Below are positions 49,817 through 61,856 of a DNA stretch of 64,000 nt, piece by piece. The first letter of the stretch is position 1. Every line of letters starts with the position of its first letter. The position numbers were made by a program, and so were the translations under genes. Source of the DNA: Oscheius dolichura (lineage: Eukaryota > Nematoda > Chromadorea > Rhabditida > Rhabditidae); assembly GCA_932521035.1 (NCBI GenBank), contig OW051495.1, positions 310,001 to 374,000 on the forward strand, read 5' to 3'. The notes under the pieces are model-generated. The model had not been told where the DNA came from, did not search any database, and saw only the letters and a list, made by a program, of their open reading frames with translations.

Positions 49817-52800
49817 TCAACAGTAGGATTCGTCTCGCTCCTCACTGGCGCAGCGGAGTCGCCTCATGGGAGACGTCACCGGATCCAGCTTCGAATCCTC
49901 CTGGCTCTTTCCTTCTTCTTCCTGATCCAATTTGTCGAGATCCGTGGCGCTCGGGGAGCCGTCGTCGTCCGATTTCTGCTTCTCATCCAATTTGTCCAGA
50001 CAACAAGAAGAAGGAAGAGACTGAAGATCATTGTTTCCAGTCTGAAATTTGAAACAACAAATATGCACATTGGAACAAAAAAAACGAATGGGAACTCCTC
50101 CAAGCCTCTAAAATGTGGCTATTGCTGAGAATGCTCGCCTGTTTTATTCTACCTTACCAGTACCGTATTCCCCAGATCAGAAACTCTCTTACGATAAGAC
50201 TAGTTCGCTACAAATACTGGTAAAAAGTGTGTTTTTGTTCCATTTTTGACATATTTTTCCCAAAACGTGGATAAAAGTCCACTCGTAACTGATAACTGTG
50301 AGCTTTATGAAAGTCCATTGAAACACTACCCTTGCACAAACGCCTGCTCTTTTATAAAAGGACAAATTGAAACCTTTTCGCTTATTCGCGCATAGTTTAC
50401 AAATAAGAAATGAGAGCAAAGCAGTTTTATAGAGGCTGGATCAATTTAAAACGGGATTGCTACCATAAAAGGGAAAAATCCCTTTGGATTATCCTACAGT
50501 AACCCAAAAGCGCGCCCAATGAAATCGGAAACCTCTTGGCGCTTCAAAATGGGTTCCCGGATCCTTTCCCGATCAAAAAATGAGAAATATAGCTCCCTAA
50601 CCTGATGAAGAGACTCCTCCCGCCGCTTGGCATTCCTCCTCAATCTGTCATAGACCCCCTTAGAGACAGTCTTCTCCGAATAGGTCAGACTCAACAGCTC
50701 CTTGTGCAGTTGATAATTGGAAACATGAGATTCCGGGTCTTTTGTCTGAAAAATGGATATATATCTAGATTAGAACATAAAAAATAGACTGACATATTCC
50801 GAGACATATTGAACGAAAAGAATCTGCAGCAAATTCAGGATCTCATGCTCTGGGCCGTAGAGATTTCTCGAGAAGAAATATGCCTGGAATAAGAGGAGAT
50901 CAGTAGACAATTTCTTGGCTCCTTGCCGTTTTAAAAATATCAACAGTCTCATCCCACGGTCCCAGCTGGCTCTTCTCTCCCACAGCAGCTATGAAGGCCT
51001 CTTTCCTGGCGGCAATAAACCAACTATTCATGTAGAGATAGCTCTCCGGGCAAACTTCTCTGTAATTTTATCATATTGAATTAAAATTATGGGTTTTAAT
51101 AGAGCTAGAAAACAGAAAATTTATAATAAAAAGGCCAAGAGACCGATCCCAGTAAAGTACGTGTCACTTTTGATTAGCCAAAGCCCAATTTAACTCGTGT
51201 TTTCCCACTCAAAAGTTTATTTTATTGTCTCTAAACTTATTCATATTCATAAATAGGAGACTTGAAACCATAGAGAAAACATTGTCTACCTATGGTCCCA
51301 GAGCCCTTTTCACCCCATTCCCTAACCCCAAAAAAATAGAAAAAAAAAGATAAACTGACTTCATAATATTGTTAGAAAATCTAATCAGTCGCCTGTTCAT
51401 TTTCATATCGCCAAAAAATTCACACTTCTCAGCGAGATAATCAGCAAAGACCAAGAGATAGAGATTATACGGGGAGAGGACATTTTGGAGCAGTACGAAG
51501 AGCTTCAAGTCGGCTTCGACGGCCTTAGGACTGATTCCCATCTGGCTATCCTTCTCCTCGTCGAGATATTTCTTCTCTATCAGATTATTCGCCCAGGTTA
51601 TCTATAAAATAACAATAAAAAATACCCTTATTTAAAGTGCTATGGGTCATATAGCTTATAGTATCCGTGGATACGCTGAGATTTCATGGCGCAACGCGAA
51701 GCGAGCGGGCGCGCGGAGTGAGAGGTCGTGGGTTCGATCCCCGCCACTGTCAAAACATTTCTGCTTTTTTGTTTTACTGTGTTTTCGTCAGGCGAAGACT
51801 GCCGCAGGCTACCTGGTTACGGAATTACAGAAAAAGACCTTTTCATAGGTCAGGGTGCTTTCCTTCCCGCAATTGGAGCAAACCAGTGGGCCGGTAGCCT
51901 TCGTTGGCAAGATGACACCGTCCTCCGGGCAGCAGAATGACTTTCCCGATGATTCAAACAGATTCTAAAAAGAGAATTTCTTACACAAAAAGAGTAGAGA
52001 CGAACCAACTCCTCGTCACGGCATCGCTCACAGTTACAGTCGAAGAATTTCAAACTTTTGTGTCGAAGTGAACGGGGAAGCCACTCGGGAATGTAGGCAA
52101 ACGTCAGCTCACGACTATACGCCAAATTCGGGTCGAAAGTGCGCAACATGCCCTTCTGTCCATCACAGACCGTGAAACTGTTCGGACGGCAGCTGTGGTT
52201 GTGGCCGGAGAGACTGAAAAGCATCTTTTTAGACTAGATTATTCAATACAGATCACGGGAACATTGACACTGACTTATACAGAAAATTTTAGAATCATAA
52301 GTTCAAATTGAAGCAAAAAAATCCACTTTTCGAAATTTTTTCTTTTCGGGTTGGATTTCAAAATCATAAATCAGAACTTTTTTTGAAGATTTAACGTGAT
52401 GTTTTTGATATCAAAATATAGCCCAGAATTTTCTCTACAAGATTAGCTACTTTCCAAAGTTTATTAACAAGGGAAGGATATATACTCGCGGAGACTTTTT
52501 GAACCTTTTTGACGTAGCTTTGTAGAGAACTTTATGGCGATCAAGACATATTTTCGGGATTTTGCTCTAATGCCCCCTTGTGGAGGAAAATGCAAAATAA
52601 GATTACATTGCAAAAGAATTTTGGATTTGTCTATTTTCCATTCTCCTTCTAACAATATGGAGCGGTGGCTGAGTGCACTATCCACTGCACTATCCACTCA
52701 GCCACCGCTCCACAGTCTACAATGCTTTTGTCTTTTTTTCAACTTGGGTTCAATTCTTCCATGGACGAACACCCTTTTTGTAATTATTTAAGGGCAATTG

Positions 52801-54731
52801 ATACCGGTTGATCCCTCTGTAACACTCAAAATCACGTTGGAGAGGAGAATACTAGGAGTTCCGAGAATGGTCAAATTTTCACCGCAAAAGGGTTTGAAAA
52901 CTCCTCCTCGTCTTTTTTACGGTATATAAAGGGGGCAGGAGTCGAAAACAGATTCAATCACCCCCAAAAAATTTCAAAAATGACTTGGTCCCTTGGAAGA
53001 ATCGAATCCAAGTTGAAAAAAACGCAAAAGCATTGTAGACGAGTGCACTATCCACTCAGCCACCGCTTCACGTTTTTAGAAGGATAATGGAAAATAGACA
53101 AGTCCAAAATTCTTTTGCAATGTAATCTTATTTTGCATTTTCCTCCACAACGGGGGCATTAGAGCAAAATCCCGAAAATATGTCTTGATCGCCATAAAAT
53201 TCTCTACAAAACTACGTCAAAAAAGTTTCAAAAAGACTCCGCGAGTATGTATCCTTCCCTTGTAACTTAATTTCCAGAAATGGGGGACTAAAAGATTGAA
53301 AAGAGAGGGAAATTGCCAATTTTGAGCCAAAAATCCGGTTTTTATTGAGTTTTTCGACTATTTCGACCGCTTATAGTTGATAATAAGCTAATTTACAAGG
53401 TGAAATAAGTAGAAAATCGATTTTTAAAGGTCTAAACATGGTTTTCTGGCTAAAAATGGGTTGATTACGGTCGGTAATGATCATTTTCACCCAAAAACTT
53501 ACCCGATCATTATACAAATGGCGTTCTGATACAATCCGACGATAAATTGATTGGTGAAGACCTTTCCCATATAGGAGTAGGCGAGTCCTCTCGGCGGGAC
53601 ATGAACCGGTCCCATAAAATGAGTTAGCTCCTGGTAGACATACGCCATTTCAGCATACCGATTATGGGGATCCTCTACCGTTCCACTGCTCTCTTTGTAG
53701 TCATTGATATCTATAATATTGATAGATTAATAATAATATAAAAATAAATAGGCAAATAAATGGAGGGGAAACGAACGATCGAGCAGGTCATCAAAGGTCC
53801 GTCCATTGAAGGCGACCGGCACGTCTCCTCGGCGGATTCTCACCGCGATACGGCTGACTAGTCGAGTCGTGGTCGACGGGAAATACTTCGACCTCATTAT
53901 GTACTTGCACTCTTGCTGGAAAAAATAAAATAAGTCAGGGTTACTGTACTTATCGGGCTTCTTTTATCAAAACGGGTTGTAGAGGCGGGAATAGCCCATA
54001 TTTGAATTTTTCCTCAATTCATTTGGTAGTCTATAGCTGACTGGACAAGTTATCTCGACGGAAAAGTGGTTGAAACGAGAAAAAAAAATACAGTAATCTT
54101 TCGCTTTTTACTGGAGAAACAGGAAAGAAGCGCCAAGCAGGCTAAAAAGACTCCATGAGACTTATTTTGAGGTATTTTATCAAGCAAGGGTTACAGTAAC
54201 CGGTAAACAAACTAGAAAAGGCTGAAATACAGCCTAAAGATCTACTAAATATTTACGGGGAATCACTAATGACAACAAGAGCAACTGCAATTGATATCAG
54301 TCGTTATGAATGAATGCATTTCAAAACATCAAAATTTCAAATTGCCGCCCCCTAGCAAAATCTACGCGCTTCTTCAGTTCAGAAACATTGGCTATGGTAA
54401 AATAAGACCACGGAGTAACAACCAAGCAGATTGTCAACGATGACAGAAATATCTGTGGCGGAACAGTAAAAATGTGATAATGATAGACAGTGACTGACCC
54501 TATGGAATTTAAGATCCTGTTCCTTGCACTCTTCGCTACAGTAGTTGAGAACACCACAGGTGTAGCAGGTCTCCTTTGGTAGATCCTGGAACAAACCAAT
54601 TTTATGTGAAATAGAGAAGAGGAACGGACCGGAATGAGCTGTTTGTAGCAATTGGAACAGGTTCGATCCAAGTGGCCGTCGTAGACAACGCCGGCAAAGG
54701 GCAGCTCTTCAGCTAGGGTCGTGGCAGCCAT
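49817..54731 (-). CDS. SMYD-type MYND/SET protein
   Basis: Putative protein-lysine methyltransferase of the SMYD family. Eleven exons: 54630-54731, 54499-54585, 53777-53915, 53503-53710, 52006-52213, 51839-51964, 51360-51601, 50945-51059, 50794-50883, 50602-50745, 49817-50041; 561 residues. The MYND zinc finger is complete: C25, C28, C41, C44, C50, C54, H62, C66. The SET core motif is seen as SGHNHSCRPN (NHSC at 184-187), and the post-SET zinc cluster as CNCERC (238-243). A second cysteine set (SFCCPED, VCSNCG) follows, then a helical C-terminal region and an acidic, Ser-rich tail. The usual GEY-like part of the SET-I/SET-C region could not be assigned cleanly, so activity cannot be judged from sequence. 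The intron at 52214-53502 contains a large inverted element with tRNA-like parts; the intron at 51602-51838 contains another tRNA-like sequence. Confidence 0.85.
51686..51752 (+). other. tRNA-like sequence in a SMYD-gene intron
   Basis: ATGGCGCAACGCGAAGCGAG is A-box-like and GAGGTCGTGGGTTCGATCCC contains a perfect B box with flanking T-stem. There is no pairing acceptor strand upstream and no normal anticodon arm. It is followed by CAAAACATTTCTGCTTTTTT, shared in part with the copy at 36037-36108. Likely SINE or tRNA pseudogene. Confidence 0.5.
52467..53263. mobile_element. Inverted element with tRNA-like ends of arms
   Basis: Arms of about 190-200 bp (52467-52666 and 53075-53263) are close inverted copies, starting ACAAGGGAAGGATA and ending TATCCTTCCCTTGT-like. 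Each arm is followed inward by a tRNA-like block with GCGGTGGCTGAGTG (A box) and GGATTCGATTC or GGGTTCAATTC (B box): 52668-52765 on + and 52984-53072 on -. In the left block the D-arm part is itself duplicated as a perfect small palindrome (52670-52712). It lies in a SMYD-gene intron with no open frame. I infer two head-to-head copies of a tRNA-derived repeat, or a composite foldback transposon. Confidence 0.65.
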
Positions 54732-55796
54732 CTCTACTGAAAGTTGACGAATTTTAGAGAGAAATAGGATGGAAAAGAAGAAGGAGAAGGCTATACAACA
54801 ACAGGAAAAGGGAATGGCACGCTTCTAGTGGTTGGTAGACGTGACAGAACAGAATAGACAGGTTATATTTCAACTGGAAATCGGTAGAAACCGGAAGAAA
54901 TATCGTAATTTTCATTTCTCTTCGACCAGTGATGAACGGAAGATAACTGTCGAACAAGCTAAAAAGATCCGCTGAAACATGAACCGATCCATTTTATTGA
55001 CATGAAGAAGAATTTGAGCGTAAAGAATACGATAACTTTTGTGAAATGCCGTAATTCCCGTTCTTTGTAAAGAATAAAATAAATAGAAAACTGCCGAGCT
55101 GGCTAAAAAGACATTCTGAAACTTGTATTGATCCACTTTTTCAATAAGGATGATTTGAAGAGTTTTCACCCCGAGGAATACGGTAACTCGTTACTAAACA
55201 ACCTTTTTATTCAGGGAAATGGGATTTCCCTCCAATTTGGGGGATTTTCTTGCCGTTTTTAGAACAAAACTGTCTGGAAACTGCGTTATTTACTGCTATT
55301 TAGGCAAGAGATACAGTTAAAGAAAGAGTTGATGTGGCATTATCCATGACAAGAATATTTGACGTTTCAATGAGACTATATAAAACATACCGGTAAATAG
55401 CTTCAATTCCACGCCTTTTTCCCCATTTGAAGTGAACCATTTCTTCCAAAGGAATTCTGAAGGATGAAATGAGTCTGCTACAGGAGCCCCTGCGGATTGA
55501 AAATAGCACATTTAGTGTTCGGATAAATTAGCTTAGAAAGTAGCGCGGGACTAAAATAAAGACTTTCTAAAATTGAAAGAATGCTCCGCCTCGTTGTTCT
55601 CTAAAAATTTGGTGGGGCCATCAGTATCAAGGAGGTATAGCAGATTTCAGTTGCCTGAATGTGAATATGAATCAGGCTAGAAACTACAAAAATACAGTAT
55701 TCTTTATTCTATCTACAATCGATTACATTGTTTCAATGAGGCTATTTGATAACTATCAAAAGGTGTTTTGTTGCTTCTTGAATTTCAATGTCTATA
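54732..55796. other. Intergenic region upstream of the SMYD-type gene
   Basis: Promoter side of the SMYD-type gene; AT-rich. It contains loosely similar stretches with GCTAAAAAGA and TGAAAC (for example 54957-54980 and 55099-55125), also seen at 54141-54165, suggesting an old, degenerate repeat. No gene is supported. Confidence 0.4.
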
Positions 55797-57687
55797 TCAA
55801 ACGCTGTCTTGTGTTACATGAGTGGGCCAGGCCTGTTTCTTCGCATGCTTGGCATTGCTCAGATTAGGAGCAACGACTCGCCTCTTATACAGGCGATCAG
55901 ATATAGCCGTGTAATAATAACTGAAGAGGAAGATGCAGGGAACCGACGTCGTTGAAACCATCGTCATTACAAAATAGGGGAACGGCGTGACGCTCATCAA
56001 TTCCGGATTGGATAGGTGGTAGATGTTTCTGGCCAGGAAGGGGAAGGAGATGGAGCCGTGAATTATGAACACCTGAAAATTTGGGGTAAAATAAGGAATG
56101 TGGCTTTGTTATGGTAATTTTACTACAGCGTCGTTCTTAGACAAACCAATATGAGAGGTTCTAGGGAATAATAAAGAGAGTCTAAAACCCAAATAATTTA
56201 TCGAGAAGTAACCGGCCCCCATTATGATAGGATGGGTTTGCCCTTCTAAAGGTTCCGTCTAATTTCATCCTTTGATTTCCTCACCAAGAAAAGAAAAATA
56301 TGAAAACAAAAGAACTCAAGCTATTGAAACTCTACGTCGATTCAATTTCCCAAAAAGTGATTCAAAACATTGCTTGCTACATGTTTCAGAATCCCCATAA
56401 ATGCTCGCTATTTGGCAATCCAACAGTTGTTCATGCCTTTTGAGACTTTAGAGTGCTAAACTTACGGAGATCCTAATATTCATACGTAGCCGGGTATTGA
56501 AGAACATCTTCTTGGAGAGGACATTGTCCGGGGTGGCTACTTTTAAAAAGTGGTGGAGATAACTGGAGAAGAAGAGGGTTGTGATGAGCAGGCCGAAGTG
56601 GATCACACTCTCTACGATCAGGAATATCTGGCAGTCTTTCTGGAAAGGAATGGAGGTTATTGTGTTTAGAGAGAGCTAGAAATAGATTGGCAGATCCACT
56701 TCTACTGCTCCAACCAGTTCTGGCCAAATGTTGAAAATAAAACGCAGAACCCAGTTGTTAGCAAACTGAAGATGCGGTAAAAAGAAAATATAGAAACTAA
56801 TGAAGACTGCCAGTTTTCAAAAAGCGAAGAGTTATTCGTTTACAGTACTCCCATCTGCTCCTTCTTCTCTTTTTTTATGTTTCGTGAAGCTTTGAAAAGG
56901 ACAAGAAGGACGCAATCAGTTGAACCATTGTGCAATCCTGTATGTTTTATAGGGTAGTCAAATAAGCGCTAAATTTCACATTCACATTCACCAACGCAAT
57001 TGCTCTTTTGAACTTTCTTCATATTATTTCCCCTACAGTAATCTCTTCCTTTCTCGCCAAACTTACCAAGTCTTCCAGCGCATAGATCACATAGTCATGC
57101 TTCAAAAAGCGACTAATAGCCGCGGTGGCCAATTTATCCGAGGCATCGCCGGCCAGGGAGATCCTCACTGCTTTGATCAATAGAAAAATGACCTCCGTCA
57201 CAGCAGCGGCGAAGAGGGCATGAGAGACGAGGTGCTTCCTATAGGGGAGAAACTTTTTGACTCTAAAAGTTGATACCTGTGGTAGCGAACGATCATAACA
57301 ATGTAGACATAGATCCCGAAATAGACCAACTGGACTTGGAGGCATTCTAGGATGAAATAGTAGATGCAGGGGTAGTCGGGGAGGAATTCGGACAGGTAGA
57401 AGGTGTACAGACGACCGTAGACGATGGCCTCTACCTGAATAAATAGGAGATATTTGGAGGGAAAGGGGGAAACCCACGGGTTTGAGAATAATCATAACGA
57501 TGTTGATGAGAACATTGGTAGCCATTAGAATAACTCCCTGGGATATGAAATAGCCGAATTTGGGGGAAGTTAACCGAGCGACGCAGAGAAGACAACAGAA
57601 GTTGAGGACGATGTTGATCCCTCCGAGGATATTGAACACGTACTGGAGGAACTCTAACGCCGCCAAGGGCATTATCTGGATGAACAT
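55797..57687 (-). CDS. Seven-transmembrane serpentine receptor
   Basis: Nematode-type G-protein-coupled receptor, probably a chemoreceptor by its overall form; I cannot place it in a named sr family. Six exons: 57478-57687, 57277-57434, 57067-57238, 56706-56765, 56466-56639, 55797-56072, in consistent phase, 349 residues. Seven hydrophobic segments are visible: the first (LEFLQYVFNILGGINIVL), a second with VLINIVMIILK, a third ending VYIVMIVRYHR (position like the DRY region), a fourth in ALFAAAVTEVIFLLI, a fifth and sixth around IFLIVESVIHFGLLITTLFF and VFIIHGSISFPFLA, and a seventh with TSVPCIFLFSYYYTAI. A short basic cytoplasmic tail follows. The start ATG lies 21 nt after a TTCCAG acceptor, consistent with a 5' UTR exon or trans-splicing. 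No operon partner is evident. Confidence 0.8.
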
Positions 57688-57739
57688 GGCGGGAGACGGT
57701 ATTACCTGGAAATAAGAATCTACCCTCTATTAAAGTGCT

Positions 57740-57940
57740 ATGGTGTTTGTCTGTCTGTTTGTCTGTCTGTCTGTCCGATGGGAAAGTGTCCGACGGTAAA
57801 GGGATTATTAATTTTTAATCCCGGGGAGCCGCCGCAGGCGGTCGTCGGCGAAAGAGAGAAAAGGTCGCCACAGGTCGAAACGGATAATTCTAACAAGACG
57901 GCAGCCGTAGGCTGCCGAAGGCCCGCTGGTGGATTTTTAT
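57740..57940. repeat. TGTC microsatellite and GC-rich hairpins
   Basis: A (TGTC)n run at about 57750-57777 is followed by GCCGCCGCAGGCGG (about 57829-57842) and GGCAGCCGTAGGCTGCC (about 57900-57916), both perfect or near-perfect stem-loops in otherwise AT-rich DNA. Confidence 0.6.
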
Positions 57941-60144
57941 GGCATGGTTTGAATAGAATATGAATTAGAACGAAGTATTTGAAGGAGGAATGAAACATTT
58001 TGGAAATTGGTATTCGATAGCTAATAATTGGAATTCGAGCTCGTTTCAATAACAAAGGCCAAGATGAAGCAAAGTAGACAGTGCATAGGAAGTACTTCAA
58101 GATCCGGTGAAACCTTTTCTAGTGGAAGATAGCCAACGACGGGAAATCTAGGTTGGATCGCTTTGTTCAATTTTATGCCAGGGAGTGCCCAAAACGGGAA
58201 AAGGTGACGTTTTTGGGATCTCACGGAACTGACGGCAACTAAAGCACAATAGGAAGTAATATTTTCTGATGTAGAGCGATCAAAACGGTAAAAATATCAC
58301 AATTTGACCGACAAGGGATGTTTTGTATAAAGCCAATAGATTGGAACGTAAAGATCACCTAGGCTCCAACATAACGAATTTCTGAGGAGAAGAGGAGAAT
58401 TTCAATGTTTGTTGAAGCATTTTAGCCAGGTTCATGATCGATTTCTCGTTTTTATAGTACATTAGTACATCCGACAATGGTTATGGGAAGCAGGTTTAGA
58501 TACTCCAATCAAAACAGAATAAAATAAACGGGGTTAGACGCCGCTGGACAACTTTTTCCAAATAAAAAGAGGTTAATTAGGGGATGGGTTATTGGATTAC
58601 TCCGTTCTGCTTTCTCATAGCCGAAAGAACTGGGAAAAAGTACAAAAGATGGGGATTATATTACGATGAAACAATAATGAACTGGAGTTCCTTTTTTCAG
58701 ATAAAGGGGGACCAAAATTTTTGAAACAGAAGAATTGGTCTGTTTTGTGCCGACGTTGCACTTGGAATATCTACCTTGAGGCTGTCGAAAGACGGGGGAG
58801 ATGGCCGAATTATCAGATAATTCGGGGGCTGTGTCACCCGGCTTCCCAGTAATGGTTGATCTTCTTGTTATGTCCCGGGGATATAATTGCCGGGGACTGG
58901 CAGTGATGCTTGAGATCTTCGCCGACGACAAGTCCCTAAGAAGACGGTAAAAAGTGGGAAAACAACAGAAAAGGACGAGGGTAATTGGCATGTCCTTTCT
59001 TGAGAACTACGCGAGAAAAAGAAGGAGGAAAGTACTCGAAAATGCGGAAGGAAACAGCCACAATTAGACTACTACTTCCGGGAAGAAAAGGGGCTACTGT
59101 AGACAGTCTAGAGGGCAACCTAACAGAAAGACTTGACTTCCTTTTATTTACAGGATCGCCAAAACACAAAAAGGCGAAATAATCGCCTCGGATTTGAGAA
59201 GAACGGCTTTTTTTTTTGTTAAAATGTTACAGTAATCCTTTTTAGCTAATTCTTACGTTGAACAGACGATATAGCGGCAGTATTTAGTGCCTTTCTTGTC
59301 ATATCTGTGAGAAGAGGAGCAATTTCCAGCCTGAAATCGTTACCAATTATCCCAAAAACACCACGGGATACTGTAGAAAAAGGGGAATCCAAAAAAATAA
59401 GCACACCGTCTCTAATTTCCAACCTGAACTTGGCCAGCTAGCTCAATTTGTGCCCTCATCTTTTCTGAAAACAACAAATGTTGTACTAGAAATACTAAAT
59501 GTTGTGGTTTCTTTTCAAATTACTTCTGATATGGAGGAAAGCTGATAATCTCATTTTTTCATGTCTCTCTCAAAAGAGCATTTCGTTATTTCCTGGACTG
59601 ATGGAAGACTTCTGTGATGCAAATACCCAGTCTTCTAGGAAAATGGAACGACGGCAAAGGGAATTTATCTAATGTTATTCTTGAAAAATTGAATGTTTTA
59701 GCAGTCCCATAAAACCACAAAATTTCTTTACAAACGTTTATTTCTTTTCACATGGATTACATACAAATTACCGGTTATTCCCTCACTGAAGCATTTTCTC
59801 TCGTTTTTCGGTCGCTCCCATGCAAACGTCAAAGATTTTTTTTAATCTTTGGTCTGTAATGAAACCCCGTGCCTCCAAAAAAAGCTGGAAAAATAATGTG
59901 AACAGCCCAGGTTACCAGAATATTGCTCGAAATTTTTTGACTGTTTTGAGGCTCTCTTAAAACTCAACGCATTCTTTTAGAATACTTTGTCTGTGTTCCG
60001 GCAATCAATATTTCCCGCTCATTCCCGTCCTGATGCAAGTCTTTTTCTGTGATGCAAATACTAAAAAATACTCCCGTATTTTTTGCCAGCCTCTTGTGAA
60101 AGCGCCCCTCGTTTATCTAACCGACCCCTGCGTGTGAATGACAT

Positions 60145-60240
60145 CACACACACGGCACACCGCGTTTCTGTTCGGCACACATTTCGCAACTGATTGGACG
60201 GGGGGAGAGAAGCCTATATAACCCATTGCTGATGGAGGGG
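60145..60240 (+). promoter_or_regulatory. Candidate core promoter of the STMP1-like gene
   Basis: An ATGACATCAC (CRE-like) site near 60138, an inverted CCAAT box CTGATTGG near 60190 and a TATA-like CTATATAACCC near 60213 lie in the expected order 220-320 nt before the ATG and ahead of the TTTTCAG acceptor at 60416-60422. Confidence 0.35.
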
Positions 60241-60459
60241 AAGGCAGCGTTCTCTGGGAGAGATAAATTCCACTTTTCATTATTTTTTGTTCCAAGATTG
60301 CCATGAATAATCGTCTTCTACTATATTGATACTGATATATATCCCCCTTGAAACAATTTCTCCTCTTACTGTATTCCTCTCCAAAAAATGCCCAATTCCT
60401 GTTGAAAATCCCTTCTTTTCAGCGACTACCGTACCCTCTCCCTCTCTCTCTCTCTCCTA

Positions 60460-60712
60460 ATGGGCCTATTTTCCCACCTAATAATCTTGGCTGTCGGCTT
60501 CTATGGCGGCTCTCACATGGCTAAGAATTATGAGGTACCACTCCCTCCTATTTTAGACAAAAAAGTCTCTATAGATCCACAGAATGAAGGACGATTTTAT
60601 GAGGAGTGAGTGCCGAAAGAAGATTGAAGAATTCCTAAAAGAGTACAAGAAGCCGGCCGGAGTGGAAGACGGCCATAACCATCACTGTGGCTGTTCTCAT
60701 GGATCTCAATAG
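60460..60712 (+). CDS. STMP1-like membrane microprotein
   Basis: Two exons, 60460-60534 and 60575-60712, separated by a 40-nt intron, encode 70 residues. The N-terminal hydrophobic segment (about residues 3-18) is followed by AKNYEI, then a basic helix with KKIEEFLKEYKKP. The order hydrophobic segment, A-NY-I, charged helix ending KKKP is that of the short transmembrane mitochondrial protein 1 family (STMP1), a subunit-like factor of the inner mitochondrial membrane. That match is by memory of the family pattern and is moderate. Unlike it, this protein has a C-terminal GHNHHCGCSHG tail that could bind metal. The intron end at CTATAG was chosen because the later acceptor would break the frame. 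A TTTTCAG acceptor lies 38 nt before the ATG; poly(A) signal at 60761. Confidence 0.65.
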
Positions 60713-60760
60713 ATTTGAGAGAAAAAAACGGGATATTTGTAGATTTCAATGAACAATGGA

Positions 60761-60766
60761 AATAAA
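60761..60766 (+). promoter_or_regulatory. Poly(A) signal AATAAA
   Basis: AATAAA about 50 nt after the stop codon of the STMP1-like gene. Confidence 0.6.
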
Positions 60767-61856
60767 GTATTCTTTCATTCTGTCAGGTAAATAAGAAAAA
60801 AAATAAAAATAAGTAGGCTTGAACCCGTCGAAAACGACATAGAATTATCAAAAGTTTCAAAATATCTTTATATTGACAATCTGCAACGTATCACTTCCTT
60901 CATTATTTTCCATTTTTATTGTTCATTCTTACTAGGTAATATTCATAATTTTGCTTCTAATAACAGTTCTCCTATTCAATTTTTCGACTAATATCCATAA
61001 ATGGTTCTTTTTTTCATTCGAAAGAAAGGAAAAACAAAGAGAAATGATGTAAACTTTAGGAATGGTTTTGGTTTCATGGGGAATTCATAAATGGGATATT
61101 TGGAGCAATTCACTAAATTGCTTTTGAAGACAAAAAAAGAACTTCTTCGTATCATTCATTCATGATTTTTACCTGATAACAACAGGAATCTGAAGTTGAA
61201 ACAAAGAGGAGAACACTGTTTCCCTTCATCCATCGTTTTTCTGCTTCGAAATCGGTACTATCATCAGAAAATCAGAAAGTCTACTAGCGTTACTATCTAA
61301 GATGGAGTGGAAACAAAGAAGTAAATTTCTAAAGTTGAAAAGTTAGTTTTCTTTTTCTCTGGATCAGCAAAGCATCATAAGAGGGTCGAAGAAGCATTGG
61401 CAATATTTATCAGGCCTATTTTCCTTCCAGAAACTGAAAACACATACTGAAAGACAGATTACAGTCACGGAAGCTTTCAAACGGGCGCTTCTTGTGTTTT
61501 TATTGCATCAATGCCTGGATTTATAACTGATCTATGGGAATTCTTCGATTTGTTCCTGATATTTCAAAAAAGAGAAATTTCCCCCTCTTTCTTCATTTTT
61601 TTGCATGGTTTTATACTTGACAGGCAAGGTTCTATCATTGGTGGGGGTATTTCGTAATTCCAATAATTTCCTGTAACGCCAATTTAGAGGGTCTTTTCCA
61701 TCAGACAACGGCGGTCTTCCCGAAGTTGTTTTGTTTCAATTGCCAGCTTTATACCGGGCCGAGGCGACCTTATCAATGGGAAAACTCGGAACTGTTGAAA
61801 ATGACAAAGGTGACAATTTATTTGGATACATTCGAAATGGAAAATCTCGCTCCTTT
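60767..61856. other. Convergent AT-rich spacer
   Basis: Between the STMP1-like gene (+) and the secreted-protein gene (-). No exons, RNA genes or clear repeats seen. Confidence 0.4.

Larger units (their letters stand above)
57688..60459. other. Intergenic region with hairpins and promoter
   Basis: No supported gene. Bases 57740-57780 hold a TGTC-type microsatellite, and 57825-57935 hold two GC-rich hairpins. An open frame at 58656-58991 (-) has a hydrophobic start but contains a likely intron acceptor and is not convincing. Two copies of TTCTGTGATGCAAATAC (near 59611 and 60043), each containing the octamer ATGCAAAT, precede the promoter of the small gene at 60460. Confidence 0.45.

Noticed and set aside
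54321-54731. 136-codon uninterrupted frame
   Set aside because: It begins as the first SMYD-type exon but reads through the intron and then in the wrong frame; splicing at 54630 and 54585 restores the MYND cysteines.
58656-58991. Signal-peptide-like frame on the - strand
   Set aside because: The hydrophobic start is followed by a CTTCTTAG acceptor-like site and the remainder has no conserved features; no donor/acceptor pairing gives a convincing protein.
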